Shown: positions 41,861 through 50,977, counted from the stretch's first letter. The stretch: 64,000 bases of DNA from Mycobacterium triplex (GCF_000689255.1 NZ_HG964446.1:3328689-3392688); one strand, 5' to 3'. Program-made: numbers and translations. The notes: generated from the letters alone by a model not told the origin.

Positions 41861-43245
41861 CTGGCGGCCCGGGTCGTCTCGGCCTCGCGGGCCTCGGCCG
41901 CCAACTCGGCCAGCTGTTCGAGCCGAGTTCGGGCAAAGGCCTGCTGGTCGGTGATGGTCAGCTGACCACGCCGGGTGCTCAGGAACGTCACCGTCCACGA
42001 AAGCATCGTGGTGATCTTGGTCTTGAACCCGATCAGGTACACCAGGTGCAGCACCAACCACATCAGCCAGGCGATGAAGCCGCTGAACTCCAGCGGGCCG
42101 ATCTTGGCCACCGCGGAAAATCGCGACACCGTGGCCATCGAACCCTTGTCGAAGTACTGGAACGGCTCACGCTGGGTGGGGTCGGCCCCGGCGAGTTCTG
42201 CCTTGATCGCGTTGGCGACGTACTTGGCGCCCTGGATCGCGCCCTGCGCGACACCCGGCACGCCCTCGACGGCGGCCATGTCACCGACGACGAACACGTT
42301 CGGGTACCCGGGGACGGACAGGTCGGGCAGCACCTTGACGCGCCCGGCCCGGTCGAGTTCGGCGGGGGACTGCTCTGCGATGTCGCGACCGAGCCGGCTG
42401 GCCTGCACGCCGGCCGACCAGACTTTGCACGCGGATTCGATACGCCGGATGGTGCCATCGGCATCCTTGACCGTGATGCCATTGCGGTCCACGTCGGTGA
42501 CCATGGCGCCCAGCTGGATCTCGACGCCCATCTTCTCCAGCCGCGCCTTGGCCCGCTCGCCAAGCTTCTCGCCCATCGGCGGAAGCACCGCCGGGGCGGC
42601 GTCGAGCAGGATCACCCGTGCCTTCGTCGAATCGATATGCCGGAAGGCGCCTTTCAAGGTGTACTCGGCCAATTCGGCTATCTGCCCTGCCATTTCGACG
42701 CCGGTCGGACCGGCGCCGACAACGGTGAAAGTCAGCAGCTTCTTGCGGCGCTCGGGATCGCTGGACCGCTCCGCCTGCTCGAAGGCGCTCAGGATGCGGC
42801 CGCGCAACTCGAGTGCGTCATCGATCGACTTCATCCCGGGCGCGAATTCGGCGAAGTGGTCGTTGCCGAAGTACGACTGGCCGGCACCGGCGGCGACGAT
42901 CAGGCTGTCGTAGGGAGTTTCGTAGCTGTGGCCGAGCAACTCCGAGACCACGGTTTGGTTGGCCAGATCGATGTGGGTGACATTGCCCAGCAGCACCTGG
43001 ACGTTGCGCTGATTGCGCAGCACCACCCGGGTCGGAGGGGCGATTTCACCCTCGGAGATGATCCCGGTGGCGACTTGGTACAGCAACGGCTGGAACAGGT
43101 GATGCGTGGTGCGGGCGATCAACTTGATGTCGACGTCGGCCCGTTTGAGTTTCTTTGCCGCGTTGAGTCCGCCGAATCCCGATCCGATGATGACAACTCG
43201 GTGTCGTCGCTTCGGTTCAGCTGTAGCTTCCTGCTGAGGGCTCAT
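41857..43245 (-). CDS. ndh: Type II NADH dehydrogenase
   Basis: A 462-residue single-subunit flavoprotein that passes electrons from NADH to menaquinone without pumping protons. FAD motif VVIIGSGFGGLNAAKKL (residues 17-33), NADH motif FTVVGAGPTGVEMAGQIAEL, quinone-site HHLFQPLLYQVATG and a C-terminal amphipathic/hydrophobic membrane region (GFIAWLMWLVLHLVYLIGFKTK). Orthologue of Rv1854c, the main NDH-2 of M. tuberculosis and a drug target. ATG 43245. A 14-base element TAGC-N6-GCTA lies 46 bases upstream. Confidence 0.96.
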   Translation of the reverse strand: MSPQQEATAEPKRRHRVVIIGSGFGGLNAAKKLKRADVDIKLIARTTHHLFQPLLYQVATGIISEGEIAPPTRVVLRNQRNVQVLLGNVTHIDLANQTVVSELLGHSYETPYDSLIVAAGAGQSYFGNDHFAEFAPGMKSIDDALELRGRILSAFEQAERSSDPERRKKLLTFTVVGAGPTGVEMAGQIAELAEYTLKGAFRHIDSTKARVILLDAAPAVLPPMGEKLGERAKARLEKMGVEIQLGAMVTDVDRNGITVKDADGTIRRIESACKVWSAGVQASRLGRDIAEQSPAELDRAGRVKVLPDLSVPGYPNVFVVGDMAAVEGVPGVAQGAIQGAKYVANAIKAELAGADPTQREPFQYFDKGSMATVSRFSAVAKIGPLEFSGFIAWLMWLVLHLVYLIGFKTKITTMLSWTVTFLSTRRGQLTITDQQAFARTRLEQLAELAAEAREAETTRAAS

Positions 43246-43421
43246 TACTTTGGATGCTCCTGGTGGGGCGTCGTGGTGCGCGGTTTCAGTTAGCTATAAC
43301 GCTAGTCATCCCGCCGCCGCGAAACCCAGGTAGTAAGCCTGTGCAATCAACCACACCAAGCCGTTACCGCTGGTCGCACCAACGTGATTCGCGTCATGTC
43401 CGACGCTGACTGCGACCTCGG

Positions 43422-43538
43422 TTACATACCGAACAGCGGCCGCAGCGCTTCGGCGGCGGTGGTGATGACACCTGGTGTGTACCCATGTGCGGCGAGACTA
43501 ATGATCACACCGCCGACCCCGACGTCGAGAACGTACGC
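43422..43538 (-). pseudogene. C-terminal remnant of an LLM-class flavin oxidoreductase (Rv1855c locus)
   Basis: On the minus strand, directly after the SDR stop, about 38 codons read YVLDVGVGGVIISLAAHGYT followed by PGVITTAAEALRPLFGM and TAA (43422-43424). This resembles the C-terminal barrel end of F420-dependent luciferase-like oxidoreductases, and Rv1855c of that family sits at exactly this place in M. tuberculosis (between ndh and Rv1856c). No start or upstream part exists; the SDR reading frame begins where the remnant ends. Most of the gene appears deleted. The family identification rests on remembered motif style and synteny. Confidence 0.6.
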
Positions 43539-43539
43539 T

Positions 43540-44217
43540 CTAGGCGAAACGCGCGAGCGCGCCGTGGCTGACATGCAGCGTCTGGCCGGTGATGTGCCGG
43601 GCCGCCGGGGTCGTCAGGAACAGCGCCAACCGGGCGACCTCGTCGGCGACGGACGGCGGTGTGCGCGAAAGGCCGTCGTATCCGGCCTGGGCGCTGCGGC
43701 CGCTGGCCAGCGCGTTGACCGTGATCCCGCGGGTCCCGAAAACGCCGGCCTGTCCGGAGATCCAGCTCGACAGCGTGGCTTTGATCGCGGCGTCGACGCT
43801 GGCCGCGGGCGGGTTTTCCGGCACGACGCTGATGATGGAACCACCGGAGCGCAGGTGGTCACCGACGGCTTGCACCGTCAGCACCGCCGACAGCACGGTC
43901 GCCTCGAGGGAGCTGCGCCACACCGCTGCGGTGTCGGACAGCGAGTAGGTGCGCGGGTCGCCGTCGCTCCAGCCGCTGTCGGGCACGTTGACGATGGTGT
44001 CGAGGTGGTGGGGGAACAACCCACGAGCCTCTTCGAGGCTGGCCGGGTCGGTGGTGTCGCAGACGATCGCGTCGACGTCCAGTTCTTTGGCGGCGACCTC
44101 GAGGTCGCTGCGTCGCGCACCCACGAGGGTCACCCTGTGACCGCCATCGCGAAATCCCTCGGCTACTGTGCGCCCCAGATCCGTGTCGCCGCCGGTGACC
44201 AGCACCTCCACTGCCAT
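43540..44217 (-). CDS. Atypical short-chain dehydrogenase-like protein (Rv1856c homologue)
   Basis: A 225-residue SDR fold. The nucleotide-binding start VEVLVTGGDTDLGRTVAEGF is intact (TGGxxxLG). The NNAG motif is replaced by NVPDSG, and in the YxxxK position the sequence reads DAAIK, so the catalytic Tyr is Asp. It may therefore bind NAD(P) without classical catalysis. C-terminal ARHITGQTLHVSHGALARFA is normal for the family. ATG 44217 lies only two bases after GAGGAGG; GTG 44211 has better spacing (8) and could be the true start. In M. tuberculosis Rv1856c sits next to Rv1855c, here decayed. Confidence 0.85.
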   Translation of the reverse strand: MAVEVLVTGGDTDLGRTVAEGFRDGGHRVTLVGARRSDLEVAAKELDVDAIVCDTTDPASLEEARGLFPHHLDTIVNVPDSGWSDGDPRTYSLSDTAAVWRSSLEATVLSAVLTVQAVGDHLRSGGSIISVVPENPPAASVDAAIKATLSSWISGQAGVFGTRGITVNALASGRSAQAGYDGLSRTPPSVADEVARLALFLTTPAARHITGQTLHVSHGALARFA

Positions 44218-44475
44218 GACCTCCTCGTGTTCGACATCGAACCCAGACCCTGGCAATCACCAGCGGTAACGCTCTGCTCGGCGATGTGAACGTGGTTCCG
44301 ATGGTGTCACGCCGCAGGGCCGATGCCTGGGATCTCAGCGCGTATGGCGTCAATCTACGTCGAATGTTACTGGACAGTAGCTCTAAGGGGAAACTAAGGA
44401 CGCCGCGACGCGCGGACAATTTTCGATAACTGTTTGGTCGTCACTGCTTAACCCACCGCAGGCTAGGGTCTGACC

Positions 44476-45261
44476 ATGCGTCGGATCGGGGTCCTGGCCG
44501 GGTTGGTATCCACGTTGCTCGTCGCGGGTGTGGGGGCGTGTAGTTCGAAGGCGCCGTCGTCTTCTCCCGCTCAGTCGTCGTCCGCGCCGGGTTCGATCAT
44601 GGTGTTCGCCGCGGCCTCGCTCAAGCCCGCGTTCACCCAGCTCAGTCAGCAGTTCAAGGCCGACAATCCGGGAAGCGGCGTGGAATTCGAGTTCGCCGGC
44701 TCCTCCGAACTCGCCACGCAGCTGACTCAGGGGGCGACCGCCGATGTCTTTGCGTCGGCGGACACCGCTCAGATGGACACCGTCGTCAAGGCCGGGTTGC
44801 TGGCCGGGAACCCGACGAATTTCGCAGCCAACACCCTGGTCATCGTCACGGCGCCGGGCAATCCGAAGCACATCGGCTCCTTCGCCGATCTGGCCAAGCC
44901 GGGCATCAGCGTGGTGATCTGCCAGCGGCCGGTGCCCTGCGGGGCGGCGACCCAACGCATCGAAGACAGCACCGGCGTGCACCTCAACCCGGTCAGCGAG
45001 GAACTCAGCGTGACCGACGTCCTCAACAAGGTCACCACCGGTCAGGCCGACGCCGCGCTGGTCTACGTCACCGACGCCAAGAGCGCAAAAGACAAGGTGG
45101 CGACGGTCAACTTTCCCGAGGCCGCGGGCGCCGTCAACGTCTATCCGCTCGGGGTGTTGAAGAAGGCGCCGCAAGCGGCGACGGCGCAGAAGTTCGTGAC
45201 CCTGGTGACGTCCGACGCGGGTCGGCAGATCCTGGCGCAGTTCGGCTTCGCCAAACCCTGA
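44476..45261 (+). CDS. modA: Molybdate ABC transporter, substrate-binding lipoprotein
   Basis: A 261-residue periplasmic binding protein with a lipoprotein signal ([22 protein letters not shown], lipobox VGAC, mature Cys22) followed by a Ser/Pro linker. The ModA fold shows [19 protein letters not shown] (oxyanion-binding Ser), [24 protein letters not shown] and [12 protein letters not shown]. It captures molybdate or tungstate outside the membrane. First gene of modABC; modB starts 2 bases after its stop. Confidence 0.95.
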   Translation: MRRIGVLAGLVSTLLVAGVGACSSKAPSSSPAQSSSAPGSIMVFAAASLKPAFTQLSQQFKADNPGSGVEFEFAGSSELATQLTQGATADVFASADTAQMDTVVKAGLLAGNPTNFAANTLVIVTAPGNPKHIGSFADLAKPGISVVICQRPVPCGAATQRIEDSTGVHLNPVSEELSVTDVLNKVTTGQADAALVYVTDAKSAKDKVATVNFPEAAGAVNVYPLGVLKKAPQAATAQKFVTLVTSDAGRQILAQFGFAKP

Positions 45262-45263
45262 CC

Positions 45264-46058
45264 GTGCGCCGACCCACGAATCTGCCCCGGTGGGTGTTTG
45301 TTCCCGCCGCCACCGGCGCCGCCTTCGTGGTGTTGCCGCTGCTGGCGATCGCGATCAAAGTTGATTGGCCGAACTTCTGGTCGCTGATCACCAGTTCGTC
45401 GTCGAGGACGGCGCTGCTGCTCAGTCTCAAGACCGCGGCCGCGAGCACGGTGCTGTGCGTGCTGCTGGGCGTGCCGATGGCGCTGGTATTGGCCCGCAGC
45501 ACGACGCCGCTGGTGCGGCTGCTGCGGCCGCTGATCCTGCTGCCGCTGGTGCTGCCGCCGGTGGTGGGCGGCATCGCGTTGCTCTACGCGTTCGGCCGCC
45601 TCGGACTGATCGGGCAGTACCTGGAGGCGGCCGGAGTCAGCATCGCCTTCAGCACCACCGCCGTGGTGCTGGCGCAGACCTTCGTCTCGTTGCCGTTCCT
45701 GGTGATCTCCCTCGAGGGCGCTGCCCGCACCGCGGGATCCAACTACGAGGTAGTTGCGGCCACGCTCGGGGCACGACCCAGCACGGTGTGGTGGCGGGTC
45801 ACCCTGCCGCTGCTGCTACCGGGCCTGATGTCCGGCGCGGTGCTGGCGTTCGCCCGTTCGCTGGGGGAGTTCGGCGCGACGCTGACCTTCGCGGGTTCCC
45901 GGCAGGGCGTCACCCGCACCTTGCCGCTGGAGATCTACCTGCAACGGGTGAGCGACGCGAATGCCGCTGTGGCACTGTCGATTCTGCTGGTCGCGGTGGC
46001 CGCGCTGGTGGTACTCGGCCTGGGTGCGCGCCGGCTGACCGGGACAGACGCGAGGTAG
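45264..46058 (+). CDS. modB: Molybdate ABC transporter, permease
   Basis: A 264-residue permease with about six membrane helices. The cytoplasmic EAA loop contacting the ATPase reads [40 protein letters not shown] 45264 follows modA by 2 bases. It pairs with ModC; molybdate imported here supplies molybdenum-cofactor enzymes such as nitrate reductase. Confidence 0.95.
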   Translation: MRRPTNLPRWVFVPAATGAAFVVLPLLAIAIKVDWPNFWSLITSSSSRTALLLSLKTAAASTVLCVLLGVPMALVLARSTTPLVRLLRPLILLPLVLPPVVGGIALLYAFGRLGLIGQYLEAAGVSIAFSTTAVVLAQTFVSLPFLVISLEGAARTAGSNYEVVAATLGARPSTVWWRVTLPLLLPGLMSGAVLAFARSLGEFGATLTFAGSRQGVTRTLPLEIYLQRVSDANAAVALSILLVAVAALVVLGLGARRLTGTDAR

Positions 46059-46061
46059 CCG

Positions 46062-47180
46062 GTGAGCGAGTTGCAGCTTCGCGCGGTCGTGGCTGACCGC
46101 CAGCTGGATGTGGAGTTCTCGGTGTCTGCCGGCGAGGTGCTGGCGGTGCTGGGGCCCAACGGGGCGGGCAAGTCGACCGCCCTGCACGTGATCGCCGGGC
46201 TGGTTCGCCCCGATGAGGGCGTGGTGCGGCTGGGGGATCGGGTGTTGACCGACACCGCTGCCGGGGTGGACGTGGCGACGCACGACCGCCGGGTCGGGCT
46301 GCTGCTGCAGGATCCGTTGCTGTTCCCGCACATGAGCGTCGCGGCCAACGTGGCGTTCGGGCCGAATAGTCGTCGCGGCTTTCTCCGCTCCTCCACGCAG
46401 AAGCAGACGGCCCTGCGCTGGCTGGGCGAAGTGGACGCCGAGCAGTTCGCCGACCGCAAACCACGGCAGCTGTCCGGCGGTCAGGCGCAGCGGGTGGCGA
46501 TCGCGCGGGCGCTGGCCGCCGAACCCGATGTGCTGCTGCTCGACGAGCCACTGACCGGCCTGGACGTCGGTGCCGCAGCGGCCATCCGGGCGGTGTTGCG
46601 AACGGTGGTCGCCCGCAGCGGCTGCGCGGTCGTCCTGATCACCCACGACCTGCTGGATGTGTTCACCCTGGCGGATCGGGCGCTGGTGCTCGAGGCGGGG
46701 AAGATCTCCGAAGTCGGGCCGGTGCCCGAGGTGCTCACCGCGCCGCGCAGCCATTTCGGGGCCCGCATCGCCGGCGTCAACCTCGTCAACGGAACCATCG
46801 GGCCGGACGGCGCACTGCGGACCCGCTCCGGTGCTCGCTGGTACGGAACCCCGGCCGAGCATCTCGGCGCGGAGCTGACCAGCGGCCAAGAAGCGATCGC
46901 GGTGTTCCCGCCGACGGTGGTGTCCGTGTACCGAGACCTGCCGCATGGCAGCCCCCGCAACTGCGTCGACCTCACCGTCGCGGAACTCGACATTCGCGGA
47001 CCCGCCGTCGTGGTACGCGGTGCACAGCAGCCGGACGGAGCCCCGGGTCTGGCCGCCGAGATCACCGTCGACGCCGCCGCCGAGCTGCGGCTGACACCCG
47101 GGGAGCGGGTGTGGTTCTCGGTCAAAGCGCTCGAAGTGGCGCTGTATCCGGCCGCACCCCGACACCCCGACCGGCGGTGA
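46062..47180 (+). CDS. modC: Molybdate ABC transporter, ATP-binding protein
   Basis: A 372-residue ATPase: Walker A GPNGAGKSTAL (about 31-41), Q-loop LLLQDPLLFPHM, signature LSGGQAQRVAIARAL, Walker B VLLLDEPLTGLD and the H-loop ITHDLLDV. The C-terminal third is a molybdate-binding TOBE-like domain (RTRSGARWYG... and ITVDAAAELRLTPGERVWFSVKALEV), which can mediate inhibition by its substrate. GTG 46062, three bases after modB. Confidence 0.95.
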   Translation: MSELQLRAVVADRQLDVEFSVSAGEVLAVLGPNGAGKSTALHVIAGLVRPDEGVVRLGDRVLTDTAAGVDVATHDRRVGLLLQDPLLFPHMSVAANVAFGPNSRRGFLRSSTQKQTALRWLGEVDAEQFADRKPRQLSGGQAQRVAIARALAAEPDVLLLDEPLTGLDVGAAAAIRAVLRTVVARSGCAVVLITHDLLDVFTLADRALVLEAGKISEVGPVPEVLTAPRSHFGARIAGVNLVNGTIGPDGALRTRSGARWYGTPAEHLGAELTSGQEAIAVFPPTVVSVYRDLPHGSPRNCVDLTVAELDIRGPAVVVRGAQQPDGAPGLAAEITVDAAAELRLTPGERVWFSVKALEVALYPAAPRHPDRR

Positions 47181-47288
47181 ACTGCGTGGACTCCGCGCAG
47201 GTTGCGCTCCGGCAACATCGGGAAAACCGCCTCGCATCGCCCGCACGGCACCCTTGCGTCACAGCGGTAACACGGTAGGTTCGTCGCC

Positions 47289-48296
47289 ATGGATCAGGTG
47301 GACTCCAACTCGACACGTCGCAAAGGTTTGTGGGCGACGCTGGCGATCGCCACGGTGACCAGTGCCAGTGCCGTCACCTTCGCGTTGCCGGCCCCCGCGA
47401 ACGCCGATCCCGAGGTCCCGACTCCGGTTCCGGCAACGACCACCGCGCCGCCCCCGGCCGGGGCACCCGCGCCGACCACCGCCGCGCCCGCGCCCGGCGC
47501 ACCGGCACCCGCGGGGCAACCGGCACCGGGTGACCCGAACGCGCCGGTTCCGCCGCCGCCCCCGCCGGTCGATCCGAACGCGCCGCCTGCGCCACCGCCC
47601 GTCGACCCCAACGCCGCCCGGATCACCAACGCCGTCGGCGGGTTCAGCTACCTGCTACCCGGCGGCTGGGCCGAGTCGGACGCGTCGCACCTCGACTACG
47701 GCTCGGCGCTGCTCAGCAAGATGATCGGTCCGCCGCCGCAGCCCGGTCAGCCTGCGCCGGTCGCCAACGACACGCGCATTGTGATGGGTCGCCTGGACCA
47801 AAAGCTTTATGCCAGTGCAGAAGCCAATGACGCCAAGGCCGCCGTCCGGCTGGGCTCGGACATGGGTGAGTTCTTCATGCCGTATCCGGGCACGCGGATC
47901 AATCAGGAATCCGGCCCGCTCACCGGTGCCAACGGGATCACCGGCAGCTCGTCGTTCTACGAGGTCAAGTTCAGCGATGCCAGCAAGCCCAACGGCCAGA
48001 TCTGGACGGGCGTCGTCAGCGCTCCGAATGCGGCGACCGCCGGACCGCCCCAGCGCTGGTTCGTGGTGTGGCTGGGGACCGGTAACAACCCGGTGGACAA
48101 GGTCGGGGCCAAGGCGCTGGCCGAGTCGATCCTGCCCTTCACCGCGCCGCCGGCGGCGCCGGCTCCGGGTGCTCCCGCGCCGGCTCCAGGCGCTCCGCCA
48201 CCGGCTCCGGGAGCCCCCGCGCCGGCCCAGGCGCCCGCGAGCGAGGTCACTCCGACTCCGAGCCCGGCACCGCAGCAGACATCGTTTACTGCCTAG
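47289..48296 (+). CDS. apa: Alanine/proline-rich secreted glycoprotein Apa (fibronectin-attachment protein)
   Basis: A 335-residue secreted protein. The signal peptide (about 1-39, hydrophobic [21 protein letters not shown], cleavage near ANA-DP) is followed by a Pro/Ala/Thr-rich region (about 40-110) likely to be O-mannosylated. A folded central domain follows (about 112-285; [25 protein letters not shown] and fibronectin-binding segment [24 protein letters not shown]). The C-terminal tail has PAPGAP repeats (48155-48240). In M. tuberculosis Apa (Rv1860, once called ModD) binds fibronectin and lectin receptors. It follows modC but has no transport role. The old name modD reflects position only. 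Confidence 0.95.
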   Translation: MDQVDSNSTRRKGLWATLAIATVTSASAVTFALPAPANADPEVPTPVPATTTAPPPAGAPAPTTAAPAPGAPAPAGQPAPGDPNAPVPPPPPPVDPNAPPAPPPVDPNAARITNAVGGFSYLLPGGWAESDASHLDYGSALLSKMIGPPPQPGQPAPVANDTRIVMGRLDQKLYASAEANDAKAAVRLGSDMGEFFMPYPGTRINQESGPLTGANGITGSSSFYEVKFSDASKPNGQIWTGVVSAPNAATAGPPQRWFVVWLGTGNNPVDKVGAKALAESILPFTAPPAAPAPGAPAPAPGAPPPAPGAPAPAQAPASEVTPTPSPAPQQTSFTA

Positions 48297-48305
48297 CCAC
48301 AAACG

Positions 48306-48311
48306 GGGTAT
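48306..48311 (+). promoter_or_regulatory. Candidate SigF-type -10 element before the first GlsB-like gene
   Basis: GGGTAT, within ACGGGGTATACCG, lies 62 bases before the gene start. GTTT at 48284-48287 is a possible -35, although 18 bases apart. The same ACGGGGTATAC string recurs before the second paralogue at 48789-48799. GGGTAT is the hallmark -10 of mycobacterial SigF promoters. Confidence 0.45.
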
Positions 48312-48373
48312 ACCGCTACGACAGCCCGGAATTCTAGGCTGAGCTCTGGCAGCCGAATCGCAAGGAGACTCGC

Positions 48374-48673
48374 ATGGATGTCATGGCAACAGCCGAGTAT
48401 CTGGCCCGATCGACCACAACGACGAGCGTCGGCGTGATTGGTTACATCATCATCGGCGGCCTGGCAGGGTGGGCCGCGGGCAAGCTGATGAAAGGGTCCG
48501 GGTCCGGAATCTTGATGAACATCGTGATCGGTGTCGTCGGCGCACTGATCGGGGGCTTCTTGCTGAGCTTCTTCTTCGACACCGCGGCCGGCGGCTGGAT
48601 CTTCACCTTCTTCACCGCGCTGCTGGGCTCGGTGATCCTGCTCTGGATCGTCGGGATGGTGCGCAAGAGCTGA
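48374..48673 (+). CDS. GlsB/YeaQ/YmgE-family small membrane protein (Rv1861 homologue)
   Basis: A 99-residue membrane protein with three hydrophobic segments: VGVIGYIIIGGLAGWAAGKLM, GILMNIVIGVVGALIGGFLLSFFF and IFTFFTALLGSVILLWIVGMV. The GxLAGWxAGKLMKG and NIVIGVVGALIGGFL motifs define the transglycosylase-associated GlsB family, linked to general stress responses in many bacteria. ATG 48374 is supported by AAGGAG. A frameshifted paralogue follows. Function is not known at the molecular level. Confidence 0.88.
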   Translation: MDVMATAEYLARSTTTTSVGVIGYIIIGGLAGWAAGKLMKGSGSGILMNIVIGVVGALIGGFLLSFFFDTAAGGWIFTFFTALLGSVILLWIVGMVRKS

Positions 48674-48790
48674 AGCCGCCTGTGGCAAATGACGAGCGGT
48701 GGTCCGCGGGCAGGCTGCTGGTCTCCGGCTTGAGCCGAATTCCGGCAGCAGAAACGCTATTTCGCCGAGACGGTCGAGTCGGCTCCGACG

Positions 48791-48796
48791 GGGTAT
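48791..48796 (+). promoter_or_regulatory. Candidate SigF-type -10 element before the second GlsB-like gene
   Basis: GGGTAT in ACGGGGTATACGG, 43 bases before ATG 48834. It repeats the element ahead of the first paralogue. No GTTT-type -35 is evident at the expected distance, so this is weaker. Confidence 0.35.
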
Positions 48797-48833
48797 ACGG
48801 CCACGTCCCTCTGCCAGTTAGAAGAAGCCGGTC

Positions 48834-49113
48834 ATGGTCATGCACATCATCTGGCTGATCGTCCTGGGTCTGATCGTCGGCCTGGTTGCGCGGCTGTTGG
48901 TGCCGGGCAAGCAGGCCGATGGGCTGGGTCGCAACCGCGCTGCTCGGCATCGTCGGCTCGTACGTCGGCGGCACGCTCGGAAGCGTGGTTTTCCCGCCTC
49001 ACCATTTCAAGATCACCCCTCCGATCAACCACGCATTCTTGGGTGCGCTGGTCGGCGCGGTGATCCTGTTGCTGATCTACAAGTTCGCCACCTCCCGCAC
49101 CAAGACGTTGTAG
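48834..49113 (+). pseudogene. Second GlsB-family gene broken by a single-base insertion
   Basis: The first frame gives MHIIWLIVLGLIVGLVARLL then VPGKQ; the family continuation MGWVATALLGIVGSYVGGTL, then [20 protein letters not shown], lies in the next frame to TAG/TGA near 49113. Removing one G at 48914-48915 turns GGCAAGCAGGCCGATGGG into codons for GKQPMG, the canonical family sequence, and restores a protein of about 92 residues. It is therefore a recent frameshift or an assembly error. ATG 48834 or 48840 is the start, with GAAGAAG upstream. Unrepaired, the product runs out of frame to 49169. Confidence 0.82.
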
Positions 49114-49168
49114 AGACAAGGTCTTTGGGCCCCTGCGCATCGACGAGGCGCAGCGGCATGATGGGGTG

Positions 49169-50200
49169 ATGGCTTCGGCGGCGACGATGAACGCGTGGCG
49201 GGTGCGCCGGCCCGGCCCGATGAACACCGACCCGCTGCAGCGGGTGACCACCGAGGTGCCGCGACCGGCGCCCTCGGAATTGCTGGTGGCTGTGCTTGCC
49301 TGCGGGGTGTGTCGCACCGACCTGCACGTCACCGAGGGCGACCTGCCGGTGCATCGCGAGCACGTCACCCCCGGCCACGAAGTCGTCGGGGAAGTCGTCG
49401 AGGTCGGCTCAGAGGTCGGCACGGACGCCGGTGACGAATTCAAAGTAGGCGACCGGGTCGGCATCGCCTGGCTGCGCCACACCTGCGGGGTGTGCAAGTA
49501 CTGCCGGCGTGGCGACGAGAACCTGTGCCCCCAGTCCCGCTACACCGGCTGGGATGCCGACGGTGGATACGCCGAATTCGCAACGGTGCCAGCGGCTTTC
49601 GCTCACCGTCTGCCGGGCGGTTACAGCGACAGCGAGCTCGCGCCGTTGTTGTGCGCCGGCATTATCGGATACCGCTCGCTGCTGCGCGCCGAGCTACCGC
49701 CGGGTGGCCGGCTGGGCATCTACGGCTTCGGCGGCAGCGCGCACATCACCGCGCAGGTCGCGTTGGCCCAAGGGGCCGAGCTGCACGTGATGACCCGCGG
49801 TGAGCGGGCCCGGGAACTGGCGCTCGAACTTGGTGCGGCCTCGGCGCAGGGGGCCGCGGATCCGCCACCGGTCCCGCTGGACGCCGCGATCCTGTTCGCC
49901 CCCGTCGGCGAGCTGGTGCCGCCCGCCTGCGAAGCGCTGGATCGCGGCGGCACGCTGGCGATCGCCGGGATTCATCTGTCGGATATCCCGGCGCTGAACT
50001 ATCAGCGTCACCTGTTCCAGGAGCGCCAGATTCGCTCGGTCACCTCGAACACCCGGGCCGACGCGCGGGAATTTCTCGACTTCGTGGGACGCCATCGCGT
50101 CGAGGTGACGACGCCGGAATACGCACTCGATCAAGCCGATCAGGCGCTCAGCGATCTGGCCGCCGGGCGCATCGCGGGCGCCGCGGTGCTGCTGGCCTAG
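49169..50200 (+). CDS. adhA: Zinc-dependent alcohol dehydrogenase AdhA
   Basis: A 343-residue medium-chain dehydrogenase, orthologue of Rv1862. Catalytic zinc ligands are in [10 protein letters not shown] and [17 protein letters not shown]. The structural zinc cysteines are [15 protein letters not shown]. The substrate site includes [13 protein letters not shown], and the cofactor region is [17 protein letters not shown]. It interconverts alcohols and aldehydes with NAD(P). Start ATG 49169 (GTG 49166 is directly before). The stop is followed by the converging CPBP gene after three bases. Confidence 0.93.
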   Translation: MASAATMNAWRVRRPGPMNTDPLQRVTTEVPRPAPSELLVAVLACGVCRTDLHVTEGDLPVHREHVTPGHEVVGEVVEVGSEVGTDAGDEFKVGDRVGIAWLRHTCGVCKYCRRGDENLCPQSRYTGWDADGGYAEFATVPAAFAHRLPGGYSDSELAPLLCAGIIGYRSLLRAELPPGGRLGIYGFGGSAHITAQVALAQGAELHVMTRGERARELALELGAASAQGAADPPPVPLDAAILFAPVGELVPPACEALDRGGTLAIAGIHLSDIPALNYQRHLFQERQIRSVTSNTRADAREFLDFVGRHRVEVTTPEYALDQADQALSDLAAGRIAGAAVLLA

Positions 50201-50203
50201 CGG

Positions 50204-50977
50204 TTAGGTCGACAGATGCCAGACCAGGGCCGCGGCCAACGCGCCCAACCCGTTCAATGACCAGTGCAGCGCGATCGGCGCGATCAGGCTGCCACTGCGC
50301 CGGCGCAACCAGCTGAACACGAACCCCGCGCTGCCCGTCGCCAGCACCGCCAGCGTCACCCCGGCGACCATCCCGACGAACCCGCCGCCGAACAGCCGGG
50401 TGAACCCGACGTTGTTGCTGGTCAGCCCCAGCGAGGTCGCGACGTGCCACAAGCCGAACAGCAACGAACCGACCAGCGCCACGCCGCGAAATCCCCACGC
50501 CCGATGCAGCGCGCCGTGCAGCACGCCCCGGAAGGCCAGCTCCTCGGGGATCACGGTCTGCAGCGGAATGATGACCATCGAGGCGATCAGCGCGCCCGAG
50601 ACCGTCGCGTAGTGGTGGTTCAGGAACATCGGCCGCGTGATCGGCAGCAGCACTCCGACGCCGATCACCGACGCCACGACGGCCACGGCGGCCAGCGCGT
50701 AACCCAGCCCGGAGCGCCAGTGCTCGCGGCCCAGCCCGAGGTCGACCCAATCGAGACCGGTCGCGCGCATCAAGACCACCAACCCGACGGCGGCCACCGG
50801 CACCGTCGCGACGCTCGCCCACGGCGTGGTGAAGTGCGCGATCAGGTTCGTTCCCACCAGCACGGCGACGACCACGCCGATGTCGAAATACAGTCGCAGC
50901 CGGTGCAGCGCCGACAACTGCGACACCACCGGGTGGAGGTCAACGGCATCGAAAGCGGTTGCAACGGGCTCAGACAT
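50204..50977 (-). CDS. CPBP-family intramembrane metalloprotease (Rv1863c homologue)
   Basis: A 257-residue membrane protein with six or seven hydrophobic helices. The Abi/CPBP signature is present: EELAFRGVLHGAL (EExxxR), then FGLWHVATS and ALHWSLNG, supplying the glutamates and histidines of the site. Relatives include Rce1 CAAX proteases and bacteriocin self-immunity proteins. The substrate in mycobacteria is unknown. ATG 50977; the upstream neighbour is the phosphoketolase gene on the same strand. Confidence 0.88.
   Translation of the reverse strand: MSEPVATAFDAVDLHPVVSQLSALHRLRLYFDIGVVVAVLVGTNLIAHFTTPWASVATVPVAAVGLVVLMRATGLDWVDLGLGREHWRSGLGYALAAVAVVASVIGVGVLLPITRPMFLNHHYATVSGALIASMVIIPLQTVIPEELAFRGVLHGALHRAWGFRGVALVGSLLFGLWHVATSLGLTSNNVGFTRLFGGGFVGMVAGVTLAVLATGSAGFVFSWLRRRSGSLIAPIALHWSLNGLGALAAALVWHLST

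Noticed and set aside
43384..44289. Plus-strand 301-codon open frame spanning the Rv1855c remnant and the SDR
   Set aside because: It is antisense to the SDR and shows no family motif.
47362..47724. Apparent Pro/Arg-rich protein in an alternative frame of apa
   Set aside because: It arises from the GC-rich Pro/Ala codons of apa and has no signal, ribosome-binding site or homology.
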